Below, piece by piece: positions 34,929 through 42,902 of a DNA stretch of 56,545 bases (positions are counted from its first letter, which is position 1; every line of letters begins with the position of its first letter). Origin of the DNA: Anaerolineaceae bacterium (lineage in GTDB: Bacteria; Chloroflexota; Anaerolineae; Anaerolineales; Anaerolineaceae); the NCBI GenBank assembly GCA_003563055.1, contig PWSY01000174.1, positions 1 through 56,545 of the forward strand, given 5' to 3'. The notes under the pieces were generated by a model, which saw nothing but the letters and a program-made list of their open reading frames with translations, did no database searches and was not told where the DNA came from. A program made the position numbers and the translations under genes.

Positions 34929-36437
34929 TTATTTCCCGTCAGTAGAGGTATAACAGAGCCACTCACGAATAAAGGCTTTTGCTTCTTCACGTGTCTGAAC
35001 ATCGCCACTGGCTTGTGCTTCTGCCAGACTATCCAATAAATACCCAATTTGCTTGCCTGGTTTCAGCCCAAATTCAACTTGAAGATCATGGCCATCCATT
35101 ATGAGCTTAGGCGAAACGACGGTCTCTTTGTGATCCCACCAGGCAGATAATAATCTCTTGGAAACAGCCAGAGTTTGATGCCATTTGGTCAGGTCAAGTG
35201 CTGGGTCACCGGCAGCCAATAAACCCGCCAACGAAAACACAACAATCGCCACTCCCACTTCACCAGCACTCTTAAAAAAACGATAGATGGTGCGCCGGGT
35301 GGGCAACGCATCAGCGGTTAATATCGAGCGCGCCGCCGCATGATCACGCACCATTTTTCGAATCCAATCGCATTCAGCGTTGCTCAATTTTAGCTTTCTC
35401 GCGATTTCCCAGGCTGTCTCGGCAACACTCGCTTCATCTTCGCAGGTGCTGCCAGGCTCACAAACACCTGGTTTAATGCATGTCAAATTCCCAAGGTCAT
35501 GAAGCAACGTCGCCAGAAACGATAAGCCTTGCTTTGTGCGTCCGGGTGTAACTTCATCCTTGAAGTAAGCACTTATTTTGTGCGCGTATGGCCCCAGAAC
35601 CTCCCCAGCCATGACCAACATCCTGGTCGGGTGAATGGGTAGATTCAACGGCTGAATAAACAACATCAATAAATGATGAATTTCTTCAACAACGGCAATT
35701 GAGTGTCCTGAGCATGAAAACCTATGTGGATCAGAATCAGGTCTCTTGGTCTGTTCTAAAAGATGGGGGATGAGTGCCTTAAATACATTGAAACGCACAC
35801 AATCCCTGAGTCCATCAGCCGGGACAGGTCCTGCAAGTATACGAAAAAACTCATCTCGCTGTCGTTCATAGGAGGTGCCAGGCAGGTGTTTTGCAGCTTC
35901 ACGCATCAACGTACCTGATCCTGGAAAGAAATCAAATCCAAACTGCTTTGAAAGACGTACACCCCGCAACACTCGCACAGGGTCCTCCATCAAGGATCTG
36001 GGACCGCATGTGCGGATCAAACCAGCTTTTAAATCACCCTGTCCATTTAGAGGGTCAATGACTGCCGTCACATCCAATATCGATACAGCCATGGCATTGA
36101 TTGTGAAATCCCTGTGGTTCAAGTCTTCAATCAGGTTTTCACCGGTAAATTGAACAAAATCCAAGGGAAAAAAAACACCATTAGGGTCATGGTAAGTGAT
36201 ACGGGCGGTATGACGATCATCGTCAAGCACAAAGAAACCCGCTTTTAATTGCCTGGCCAAATGCTTCGCTACAGGGGTTGGGTCTTCAGCCATCACGAAA
36301 TCTAAATCATGTAAATCAAGTCCTAATAGGGCGTCCCTGACAGCGCCACCCACAATGTAAAGCTCCCCCACTGAGCCAACCTCATCTCGTATGAGGGCCA
36401 GTAATGAGTAAATCTCTGAATTAAACCTCAGCCTCAT
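34929..36437 (-). CDS. tRNA nucleotidyltransferase / poly(A) polymerase family protein
   Basis: A 502-residue class II nucleotidyltransferase. The motif GGAVRDALLG at 30-39, followed by D44-L-D46, forms the metal-binding site. NHRDFTINAMAV is the conserved RD motif, DPVRVLRGVRLSKQFGF the nucleotide-recognition region, and an HD domain is present (LATLLHDLGN). The protein repairs or adds the 3' CCA end of tRNA; whether it adds CCA, CC or A alone cannot be told. The ATG at 36437 overlaps the hpt gene by 17 bp. A longer in-frame start at 36557 would encode a hydrophobic stretch inside hpt and was rejected. Confidence 0.87.
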   Translation of the reverse strand: MRLRFNSEIYSLLALIRDEVGSVGELYIVGGAVRDALLGLDLHDLDFVMAEDPTPVAKHLARQLKAGFFVLDDDRHTARITYHDPNGVFFPLDFVQFTGENLIEDLNHRDFTINAMAVSILDVTAVIDPLNGQGDLKAGLIRTCGPRSLMEDPVRVLRGVRLSKQFGFDFFPGSGTLMREAAKHLPGTSYERQRDEFFRILAGPVPADGLRDCVRFNVFKALIPHLLEQTKRPDSDPHRFSCSGHSIAVVEEIHHLLMLFIQPLNLPIHPTRMLVMAGEVLGPYAHKISAYFKDEVTPGRTKQGLSFLATLLHDLGNLTCIKPGVCEPGSTCEDEASVAETAWEIARKLKLSNAECDWIRKMVRDHAAARSILTADALPTRRTIYRFFKSAGEVGVAIVVFSLAGLLAAGDPALDLTKWHQTLAVSKRLLSAWWDHKETVVSPKLIMDGHDLQVEFGLKPGKQIGYLLDSLAEAQASGDVQTREEAKAFIREWLCYTSTDGK

Positions 36438-36978
36438 ATTTTTCCAGGTCCACCACACCGATAAAAGGCAGGTTGCGATAATACTCATCCATATCCAGCC
36501 CATAACCAAACACAAATCGATCTGGAATGACAAACCCGCAATATTTAATGGGAACATTCACCTCACGGCGAGACGCTTTATCCAATAACGTACATACCTC
36601 CAGGCTGGCCGGGTTTCGGGTACGCAGCATTTCAATCACGGAAGCAATTGTGTTTCCACTGTCAATAATATCCTCAACAATTAGCACATGCCGATCTGCA
36701 ATGCTGGTCGTCAGGTCTAATGTGATGCGTACATGGCCATTTGAGCTTCGAGTGCCAACACCATAAGAGGCTACGCCCATAAAGTCAATTGCTACCGGGG
36801 GTTTAATATGGCGGATGAGGTCCGTCAGGAACATCACCCCTCCCCTGAGGATGCAAATGGCCAATATTATCCTGCCTGCGTAATCTCGGCTGATCTCTTC
36901 GCCCAGCGCTTGGACACGTGTTTTGAGTTCCTCTTCGGGAATTAATATTTCTGATAAAAATGAATGGTAATCTTGCAT
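36421..36978 (-). CDS. hpt: hypoxanthine phosphoribosyltransferase
   Basis: A 185-residue purine salvage enzyme that converts hypoxanthine or guanine plus PRPP to IMP or GMP. The PRPP-binding motif is VLIVEDIIDSGNT. Other conserved elements are ILRGGVMFLTDLIR, DFMGVASYG and VIPDRFVFGYGLDMDEYYRN. It lies 15 bp downstream of tdk and overlaps the CCA-type gene, forming a small nucleotide and tRNA metabolism block. The length is normal for the family. Confidence 0.95.
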   Translation of the reverse strand: MQDYHSFLSEILIPEEELKTRVQALGEEISRDYAGRIILAICILRGGVMFLTDLIRHIKPPVAIDFMGVASYGVGTRSSNGHVRITLDLTTSIADRHVLIVEDIIDSGNTIASVIEMLRTRNPASLEVCTLLDKASRREVNVPIKYCGFVIPDRFVFGYGLDMDEYYRNLPFIGVVDLEKYEAEV

Positions 36979-36993
36979 AGGCCTCCCAACCCC

Positions 36994-37566
36994 TTAATCC
37001 TTTGGCACCTGGTGGTGTTCTCGACAGCGGGCTTCATATAATTCTTGTGCACCAACCACCACTATCGGCTCATTATAGTGTGCCGGCGCACCATTAACCA
37101 GGCGTTGAGTCCGACTGGCAAGGTCCCCACAAACCATACAGATAGCGTGTAATTTTTCAACGCGCTCAGCACGTGCCATAAGTTGCGGCATGCAACCAAA
37201 GGGTTCCCCGCGAAAATCGGTGTCCAGCCCGGTCACAATCACCCGCAGACCACGTTCTGCTAACTGTTCCACCACATCGATAATTTCATCAGAAAAGAAT
37301 TGCACCTCATCCACCCCAACAACCGTCGCATCCGGAGATAATGTTTCCAGGATTTCATGTGGTTCTTCAACAGGATTGGCATCCACATCGATCCCGGAAT
37401 GTGAGGTTACTTTTTCATGATTATAACGATGATCAATCATTGGTTTAAAAACCTGTACTTCCTGTTTGGCAATTCTCGCCCTGCGCAAGCGGCGGATCAA
37501 CTCTTCTGTTTTCCCACAAAACATCGAGCCGCAAATGACTTCTACTGAACCTACAACATGCTTCAT
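36994..37566 (-). CDS. tdk: thymidine kinase
   Basis: A 190-residue type II (TK1-like) thymidine kinase. Walker A is GSMFCGKT (residues 13-20), followed by [13 protein letters not shown]. Walker B and the catalytic Glu are in [21 protein letters not shown] is the conserved thymidine site. Zinc-binding cysteines are in CMVCG and near the C-terminal RCREHH. The ATG at 37566 is chosen because AGGAG precedes it by 6 nt; the TTG two codons earlier lies in the spacer. It follows a terminator (37588-37624), so it needs its own promoter, which I did not identify. Confidence 0.95.
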   Translation of the reverse strand: MKHVVGSVEVICGSMFCGKTEELIRRLRRARIAKQEVQVFKPMIDHRYNHEKVTSHSGIDVDANPVEEPHEILETLSPDATVVGVDEVQFFSDEIIDVVEQLAERGLRVIVTGLDTDFRGEPFGCMPQLMARAERVEKLHAICMVCGDLASRTQRLVNGAPAHYNEPIVVVGAQELYEARCREHHQVPKD

Positions 37567-37587
37567 AGTCAACTCCTGAGATAAGTA

Positions 37588-37624
37588 ATAAAAAAACAGG
37601 CAGAAAATAAACGTTCTGCCTGTT
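37588..37624 (-). terminator. rho-independent terminator downstream of the L31 gene
   Basis: A perfect 11-bp stem AACAGGCAGAA/TTCTGCCTGTT (37595-37605 with 37614-37624) and an 8-nt loop are followed on the minus strand by a run of T (37596-37590). It lies 35 bp after the L31 stop and should end the rplU-rpmA-rpmE transcript. Confidence 0.88.
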
Positions 37625-37658
37625 AAGTTTACCGGATTTTTAGATTTAGAAAATTAAA

Positions 37659-38138
37659 TTAGACGGTGATTTCTTCCGCAGCTTCAGGAAGTTTATAGCC
37701 CTGTTGGCGTAATGCCTTTTTAAGATCAATCAATGATTTACGGCCAAAACCGCTGACATCCAACATCGCCTGCTCGCCGCCTTCAAGCCGTTCAAGCACA
37801 TCGCCGACCGTATTCAGGCCAGCTTCTTGAAGAACATTGTCAACGCGGGTACCCAAATTGAGCTCTTCAATAGGTCGATCCAGGGAGGTCTTCCCTTCTT
37901 CCTTGGCCTGCTTATCTTCCAGATATTCCTGGCGTGCTTGCAGGCGTTTATAGAAGCGGTCAACCTGACCCTCACGGTCAAGAATTCGCTGCTGCTGACC
38001 GGTGTAGAAAGGGTGACAATTTGAACAAACCTCGGTGCGGATCTCACTTCTTGTGGAACCTGTTTTCCAGGTTGCCCCACAGGAGCCACAAATCACCGTT
38101 GCTTCGGGATGATATTCAGGGTGAATTTCTTTTCTCAT
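37659..38138 (-). CDS. rpmE: 50S ribosomal protein L31 fused to RNA-polymerase alpha-CTD-like domain
   Basis: A 159-residue protein. Residues 1-70 are ribosomal protein L31: MRKEIHPEYH start and zinc-type cysteines C17, C20, C38 and C41, with CHPFYTGQQ. About residues 84-151 are an alpha-CTD-like helix-hairpin-helix domain: SLDRPIEELNLGTRVDNVLQ, GLNTVGDVLERL, GFGRKSLIDLKKAL. R98 and N101 align with E. coli alpha R265 and N268, and G132 and K134 align with G296 and K298, the DNA-contacting residues. A charged linker (about 70-84) joins them. Plain L31 is only about 70 residues. It follows rpmA by 36 bp and ends at a terminator. Confidence 0.88.
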   Translation of the reverse strand: MRKEIHPEYHPEATVICGSCGATWKTGSTRSEIRTEVCSNCHPFYTGQQQRILDREGQVDRFYKRLQARQEYLEDKQAKEEGKTSLDRPIEELNLGTRVDNVLQEAGLNTVGDVLERLEGGEQAMLDVSGFGRKSLIDLKKALRQQGYKLPEAAEEITV

Positions 38139-38174
38139 AATTTCGTTTCAGTCCTTAATAAAGGTGAAAAAGCA

Positions 38175-38441
38175 TTACTCATTTTCTGGAATGGTAACGA
38201 CATGCACCTTTTTACGTCCTTTAGCCATCGTTTCAAAATGCACGAGGCCTTCGGTGGTTGCAAAAATGGTGTGGTCTTTGCCCATACCAACGTTCCAGCC
38301 AGGATGAATCTTTGTCCCGCGCTGACGGACAAGGATATTGCCGCTGATGACATATTCACCACCAAATTTCTTGATGCCCAATCGTTTGGCTTTACTGTCA
38401 CGGCCGTTACGTGAAGCGCCGCCGCCTTTTTTGTGTGCCAT
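38175..38441 (-). CDS. rpmA: 50S ribosomal protein L27
   Basis: An 88-residue L27 starting [16 protein letters not shown], with no Firmicutes-type cleavable N-terminal extension. Conserved segments [13 protein letters not shown] and [14 protein letters not shown] are present. Its ATG shares one base with the rplU stop (TAATG), giving coupled synthesis with L21. Confidence 0.97.
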   Translation of the reverse strand: MAHKKGGGASRNGRDSKAKRLGIKKFGGEYVISGNILVRQRGTKIHPGWNVGMGKDHTIFATTEGLVHFETMAKGRKKVHVVTIPENE

Positions 38442-38764
38442 TATTCTTGCTCCATTTCTATAGAATCAACCAGCAAGCGAGTGTATTGCTGTCGATGTCC
38501 AGATTTTACCCGATAACGCTGCCTCGGACGATACTTGAAAACCAAAATTTTGCGACCCTTGAAGTGATCAACCACTGTTGTTTGTACCGTTGCACCTTCG
38601 ATGGTCGGCGTGCCGATGGTAACTTTTCCATCATCTACGGATAATAAAATATTTTCCAGGGTTAAGCTTTCGCCAACCTCGTTTGGCAAACGATCAACTT
38701 CGAGGATGTCGCCTTCAGCCGCCCGATATTGCTTACCGCCTTGTTCAACAATTACAAATTTCAT
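38441..38764 (-). CDS. rplU: 50S ribosomal protein L21
   Basis: A 107-residue L21 starting [19 protein letters not shown], with the family's C-terminal [16 protein letters not shown] region. The ATG at 38764 is chosen because [13 protein letters not shown] is the family N-terminus and GGAG lies 8 nt upstream; the longer frame to 38785 adds seven residues unlike the family. It is transcribed from the promoter at 38884-38912 with a leader of about 110 nt that begins with a hairpin. Confidence 0.97.
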   Translation of the reverse strand: MKFVIVEQGGKQYRAAEGDILEVDRLPNEVGESLTLENILLSVDDGKVTIGTPTIEGATVQTTVVDHFKGRKILVFKYRPRQRYRVKSGHRQQYTRLLVDSIEMEQE

Positions 38765-38847
38765 TGCCTCTGCTCCAATCTTCACTTAGCCAATCTCGCT
38801 CGCGTATTACCGCCAGGGATCGGGAAAGTTGGATTTACATAATTTTA

Positions 38848-38872
38848 CCCCAGCAAATACATCCTGCCGGGG
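38848..38872 (-). promoter_or_regulatory. hairpin at 5' end of rplU leader
   Basis: On the minus strand CCCC-G-GCA at the predicted start of the transcript pairs with TGC-T-GGGG (38848-38855 with 38865-38872) around a 9-nt loop. It starts about five bases after the predicted transcription start. A ribosomal-protein autoregulatory leader is one possibility; 5' mRNA protection is another. I could not match it to a known leader family. Confidence 0.45.
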
Positions 38873-38883
38873 CAAGGTACATT

Positions 38884-38912
38884 ATTATAATGGCAAAAAT
38901 AGTGAAAGTCAA
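38884..38912 (-). promoter_or_regulatory. sigma-70 promoter of rplU-rpmA-rpmE
   Basis: On the minus strand -35 TTGACT (38912-38907) and a perfect -10 TATAAT (38889-38884) are separated by exactly 17 bp. It is 120 bp upstream of the rplU ATG. Confidence 0.88.
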
Positions 38913-38951
38913 CCAGGATTTTCAGTAAATGGGGCCATTTGCTTTCCTGCT

Positions 38952-38990
38952 AGGGTTCCAAATAACCCTCACATTTTAAGGACCTTAAAA
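38952..38990. promoter_or_regulatory. two adjacent inverted repeats between divergent promoters
   Basis: AGGGTT (38952-38957) is inverted as AACCCT (38964-38969). Five bases later TTTTAAGG (38974-38981) is inverted as CCTTAAAA (38983-38990) around a single A, a perfect 17-bp palindrome. They lie between the rplU and mraZ promoters and could bind a dimeric regulator. No T tract of terminator type accompanies them on either strand. Confidence 0.4.
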
Positions 38991-39070
38991 GGATTTATCT
39001 GAACAAGAAAATGAAAACACCAGAGTGGACAAATCAAATCAAATTACCCATAATTCCTCCCTTTTTTCAC

Positions 39071-39099
39071 TTGATTTTAAACCATGTTTACGCTATACT
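39071..39099 (+). promoter_or_regulatory. sigma-70 promoter of the dcw cluster (mraZ)
   Basis: TTGATT (39071-39076) and TATACT (39094-39099) are separated by exactly 17 bp, upstream of the MraZ boxes. No comparable promoter is seen inside the cluster. Confidence 0.85.
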
Positions 39100-39110
39100 A
39101 GGTTACAATA

Positions 39111-39146
39111 GTGGTAGAAAGTGGAGAATAGTGGGTTGAAGTGGAG
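39111..39146 (+). promoter_or_regulatory. MraZ box array (four GTGG repeats)
   Basis: GTGG occurs at 39111, 39121, 39131 and 39141, exactly 10 bp apart, each followed by a purine-rich spacer (GTGGTAGAAA, GTGGAGAATA, GTGGGTTGAA, GTGGAG). Direct repeats of this type with one helical turn spacing are the known binding site of the MraZ ring in the mraZ promoter region. Placement just past the -10 fits autorepression. Confidence 0.85.
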
Positions 39147-39164
39147 CGCCGGTTAAACCGGCGC
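39146..39164 (+). promoter_or_regulatory. GC-rich hairpin in mraZ leader
   Basis: A perfect palindrome with 9-bp arms (GCGCCGGTT / AACCGGCGC) around one A immediately follows the fourth MraZ box. As RNA it gives a 7-bp GC stem with a UUAAA loop, 12 nt before the AGGAG of mraZ. It has no T tract, so it is not a terminator. Confidence 0.6.
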
Positions 39165-39192
39165 GCTGTTGATTTTAGGAGTAACAGAACAA

Positions 39193-39633
39193 ATGTTCCT
39201 TGGGCAGTACGAGCACACCATCGATGAAAAAGGACGGATCACCATCCCTTCTGAATATCGTGACGTGTTGGGTGATTTAGTGTACCTCACACGGGGCTTT
39301 GATGGCAATCTGGTGGCTTTCCCAAGTGAGCTCTTCAACATGCTATCAACTCGAATTGAAACGATCAATTTCCTGGATATGAACAGCCGTATCCTGCGCA
39401 GGCTCATCTTTTCAAATGCTAAAGGTCTCAAATTTGATAATGCCGGCCGCATCCTCATCCCTGCATTCCTAAGAAATGCAGCAAACCTCAATGACATTGC
39501 AATTATTGCTGGCAATAGTGAATATTTTGAGATATGGTCACCCGAGAATTGGCAATCACAAGAACTTACATACAGTGACATCCAGGCAAATGAAAAACGG
39601 TTTAGTGCCCTCGATTTATCAACCCTACCATGA
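39193..39633 (+). CDS. mraZ: transcriptional regulator MraZ
   Basis: A 146-residue MraZ of normal length with two AbrB-like halves. N-terminal MFLGQYEHTIDEKGRITIPS and the second copy LKFDNAGRILIPAFLRNAA carry the 'D-x-K/A-G-R-x-x-I-P' repeats that bind DNA. It probably represses the dcw promoter via the boxes at 39111-39146. ATG 39193 matches the family N-terminus; AGGAG lies 11 nt upstream. A TTG eight codons earlier was rejected. Its stop overlaps the rsmH start (ATGA). Confidence 0.96.
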   Translation: MFLGQYEHTIDEKGRITIPSEYRDVLGDLVYLTRGFDGNLVAFPSELFNMLSTRIETINFLDMNSRILRRLIFSNAKGLKFDNAGRILIPAFLRNAANLNDIAIIAGNSEYFEIWSPENWQSQELTYSDIQANEKRFSALDLSTLP

Positions 39634-40595
39634 ACGCCCCAAAAAATGGCAGGGATTCTAATCACAATGATGGTGGTCCTTTGGTCCACCAACCTGTTCT
39701 TTACCATGAAGTCTTAAATGCTCTTGAGCCAAAATCAGGCCAGTTCTACCTGGATGGTACGCTCGGTGCAGGCGGGCATGCGGAAGGCATAATAAAGCTC
39801 TCAGCTCCTCATGGCAGGTTGCTCGGGCTTGACCTCGACCCGGCGGCGTTGACTATTGCCCGCCAGCGCCTACATGCTCACAAAGAACGCTTGATCATTC
39901 GACAGTCCTCATTCCACCAGGCACCCAAGATACTGGATGAAATTGGTTGGCATGCTGTACATGGCATCCTCCTGGACCTTGGTGTCTCGTCCATGCAAAT
40001 CGATCACCCGGAACGCGGATTCTCATTTATGGCAAATGGGCCCCTGGATATGCGGTTCAATCAGGAAATGACAGTCCGTGCAGCTGACCTGGTTAATTTC
40101 TTAAGCGAAACAGAGCTCGCCAGCATCATCTGGAAATATGGAGAGGAACGTCATGCGCGTCGGATTGCCCGGGCAATTATCGCAGCAAGGCCCCTGGACT
40201 CCACCCATACCCTGGCAAAAGTGATCACAGGTGCTGTTCCAGGATACGCCGCTAAAATCCATCCTGCGACACGCACCTTTCAGGCGCTGCGGATTGCGAC
40301 CAATAAAGAGCTTGAGACCATATCTGCAGCCTTACCCGGTTTGATTAATTGTCTGGCTCCAAATGGAAAGATTGCTGTAATCAGTTTCCACTCATTGGAA
40401 GACCGAATTGTTAAACAAGTTTTTAGAAGAGAAAGCAAAGATTGCTTATGCCCACCTCGACAGCCTATATGCACTTGTGATCACACAGCAACCGTCAATG
40501 TGCTCACCAAAAAGCCTCTCAGGCCGAGCAGTCAAGAAGTCGATCGAAACCCTCGATCACGCAGTGCAAAACTAAGGATCGCTGAAAAATTATAA
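39630..40595 (+). CDS. rsmH: 16S rRNA (cytosine1402-N4)-methyltransferase
   Basis: A 321-residue RsmH (MraW) that methylates C1402 of 16S rRNA using S-adenosylmethionine. The start region HQPVLYHEVLNAL is followed by the SAM-binding DGTLGAGGHAEGI, then GLDLDPAAL, ILLDLGVSSMQIDHPERGFS and the C-terminal ISFHSLEDRIVKQVFR. About 15 polar residues precede the conserved part. The ATG overlaps the mraZ stop by 4 bp. Confidence 0.96.
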   Translation: MNAPKNGRDSNHNDGGPLVHQPVLYHEVLNALEPKSGQFYLDGTLGAGGHAEGIIKLSAPHGRLLGLDLDPAALTIARQRLHAHKERLIIRQSSFHQAPKILDEIGWHAVHGILLDLGVSSMQIDHPERGFSFMANGPLDMRFNQEMTVRAADLVNFLSETELASIIWKYGEERHARRIARAIIAARPLDSTHTLAKVITGAVPGYAAKIHPATRTFQALRIATNKELETISAALPGLINCLAPNGKIAVISFHSLEDRIVKQVFRRESKDCLCPPRQPICTCDHTATVNVLTKKPLRPSSQEVDRNPRSRSAKLRIAEKL

Positions 40596-40622
40596 AGGCA
40601 TGAATATTGCAGGACCCTTAAT

Positions 40623-41108
40623 ATGAAGACTCGACTTATACAAGCCTATAAACAAGCCCCCTGGCGAATCCAGCTTCAATGGATTGGTTTATTCTTGCTG
40701 GGGGTAATTTTAATTGCATCAGTCACCGGAGTCTATTTAAATATCAGTGCTCAGGCAGCAGCTTCAGGTCGACAAATCCAGTCCCTTGAGAGAAGAATCA
40801 ACAACATCAATAACGAGATCACACAATTGACCACTGACCTTGCCTATACAAGGTCTACCAAAAACATGATGGCCAGGGCAGAAGAACTTGGCTTTACCTT
40901 GTTAAACCCCCACGAAGCCCTGTATCTCGAAATCCCCGGGTACAAACCAAAAGAAGACCTGATGCTGGCACCACCCAGAGAAAACTTGATTTCAGAATCC
41001 CTGATTGTTCGATCATCCTATCGGACCTCTATTTGGGATTGGATCTTGGCTCAAATTCAGGCGCCGCTTATCACACCAGCACAGATCGAGGAGGAAACAA
41101 CCCCATGA
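40623..41108 (+). CDS. ftsL: FtsL-like division protein
   Basis: A 161-residue bitopic protein in the ftsL position between rsmH and the PBP gene. A short basic N-terminus is followed by a membrane helix at about residues 20-40 (WIGLFLLGVILIASVTGVYL), then a predicted coiled coil at about 44-78 (SGRQIQSLERRINNINNEIT). Sequence conservation of FtsL is low, so the call rests on topology and position. It should bridge FtsQ-type proteins and the FtsW/PBP synthase. Its stop overlaps the PBP start (ATGA). Confidence 0.8.
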   Translation: MKTRLIQAYKQAPWRIQLQWIGLFLLGVILIASVTGVYLNISAQAAASGRQIQSLERRINNINNEITQLTTDLAYTRSTKNMMARAEELGFTLLNPHEALYLEIPGYKPKEDLMLAPPRENLISESLIVRSSYRTSIWDWILAQIQAPLITPAQIEEETTP

Positions 41109-42889
41109 AACCTCCTTTTTACCCCCGCTATATCATCATTGGCTTGGCCTGCCTCATCTTTGGCGCAGCAGTTGCATTCCAGATGGTTCGCATCAATTAC
41201 ACACCTTTTGCCATGGAATTGATTGCCAAATCGGAAGATTATCAAGGCGTCAGGAAAACCATCTATCCGCCACGCGGGACAATTTATGACCGATCCGGGA
41301 ATATTCTTGCCACCAATCAAATCGGCTATGAAGTTGGAATTGACCTAAAGTTCGTGACGGACCCGGAGTCAATCGCTTTTGCTGCTGCCTCAATCCTTGA
41401 TGACCAGGATTATGTCAATGTGCTGGAAATGGCCAGCACCGAAAGGCAATTTGAAGAAAACAGATATTTTGTCCTCTCAAGCTATGTGAGCAGGGAAAAG
41501 ATCGATGAATTAACCCTTCTTCGAGAGAATTATGCCCAGCGACGACAGGAATCAAAGTCAAGCAAACCAAGCCTGGCAGGTCTTGTTTGGACTCCAATGC
41601 AATTACGGTTTTATCCAGAGGGGACTCTGGCAGGAAATGTCCTCGGTTTCTATAATTACTTCTCACGTGAGACAGCCCAGGGCGTGTTTGGGGTAGAAGA
41701 AGCCTATAATCGCCTGCTCACAGGGAAACCTGAAAAGGTCTTTATGCCTAACGATCCCTACCTGGTCGAAGCACTGCCAGAGATCGACCCTGGTGCCAGC
41801 CTGATTTTGACCATCGATCGTGAAATTCAATACATGCTGGAAAAAACCCTGACTGAGGCTATCAATTGGTCTGGCGCAGAAGGTGGCACGATCATTGTTT
41901 CCGATCCAACCACCGGAGAAGTTCTTGGGATGGCCAGCACGCCTTATTTTGATCCGAATAATTATTGGGAATATCAAGAAACTTTCCCGGGCATCACCCC
42001 CTATAATCGAGCTGTCGGCACTGCCTACGAACCTGGTTCAGTGTTCAAAGTCATCACCATGGCTGCCGCCTTAGATAGCGGGGTTGTCAACCTTGACACG
42101 ATATATAATGACACCACAGGTGTTTACTGGGTTGCCAATACCTGGCCAATTTATAACTGGAATTTTGGCGCTTGGGGACAGCACGACATGACCGGATGCA
42201 TGAGACATTCCTTAAATGTATGTCTGGCTTATATTGCGCTTGAACGGTTGGAAGCAGACCTGTTCTACCAATATCTTCAGGCTTTTGGGTTCGGCAGAAG
42301 TACTGGCGTCGATCTGGCAAGTGAAGCAAACTATCCCTTGCGCCTACCTGAAAATAACCAGTGGTCAGTCATTGACCTGGCGACCAACTCCTTTGGACAG
42401 GGCATTGCAGTCACGCCTATCCAAATGGTTGCAGCCATTTCAGCGATAGCCAATGATGGCAGGATGATGGCACCCCATGTCGTTCGCAGTGTGATAGACA
42501 GAGGTCAACAATATAACATCACACCCCAGGTCATCAATAGCCCAATTTCTGAAGAAACTGCCAGATCATTGACCCAAATGCTAACCACCACATTAAAAGA
42601 AGAAGCCTCCCTGGCCCTGGTTGATGGATACGATATTGCAGGGAAAACCGGTACTGGTGAAATACCGACCCAGTTTGGATACACAAGTGGACTCACCAAT
42701 GCCTCTTTCGTTGGCTGGGGTCCCTCAAATGACCCACAGTTTGTCGTCTATGTTTGGCTCGAAAAGCCGACTATCTCCCAGTGGGGATCAGAAGTGGCCG
42801 CACCCGTATTTCGGGATGTGGTCGAACAACTGGTCGTATTAATGAAAATTCCACCGGATAATGCCCGATTGCAAATATTTGGCGATTAA
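41105..42889 (+). CDS. ftsI: division-type penicillin-binding protein 2 (FtsI/SpoVD-like transpeptidase)
   Basis: A 594-residue class B PBP. It has an N-terminal membrane anchor (YIIIGLACLIFGAAVAF), then the dimerisation region (RGTIYDRSGNILATN). The transpeptidase motifs are S312-V-F-K (nucleophile Ser), S369-L-N and K514-T-G. It crosslinks septal peptidoglycan with FtsW. No PASTA domain is present. The ATG at 41105 overlaps the ftsL stop, and GGAGG lies upstream; the longer frame from 41033 is antisense to nothing but lies wholly in ftsL and was rejected. The next gene is murF, not murE. Confidence 0.94.
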   Translation: MKPPFYPRYIIIGLACLIFGAAVAFQMVRINYTPFAMELIAKSEDYQGVRKTIYPPRGTIYDRSGNILATNQIGYEVGIDLKFVTDPESIAFAAASILDDQDYVNVLEMASTERQFEENRYFVLSSYVSREKIDELTLLRENYAQRRQESKSSKPSLAGLVWTPMQLRFYPEGTLAGNVLGFYNYFSRETAQGVFGVEEAYNRLLTGKPEKVFMPNDPYLVEALPEIDPGASLILTIDREIQYMLEKTLTEAINWSGAEGGTIIVSDPTTGEVLGMASTPYFDPNNYWEYQETFPGITPYNRAVGTAYEPGSVFKVITMAAALDSGVVNLDTIYNDTTGVYWVANTWPIYNWNFGAWGQHDMTGCMRHSLNVCLAYIALERLEADLFYQYLQAFGFGRSTGVDLASEANYPLRLPENNQWSVIDLATNSFGQGIAVTPIQMVAAISAIANDGRMMAPHVVRSVIDRGQQYNITPQVINSPISEETARSLTQMLTTTLKEEASLALVDGYDIAGKTGTGEIPTQFGYTSGLTNASFVGWGPSNDPQFVVYVWLEKPTISQWGSEVAAPVFRDVVEQLVVLMKIPPDNARLQIFGD

Positions 42890-42902
42890 ATAAGGAAAAC
42901 CT

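Noticed and set aside
39153-39707. 184-residue minus-strand frame across mraZ
   Set aside because: Overlaps mraZ entirely and lacks any known motif; mraZ has promoter, boxes and family sequence.
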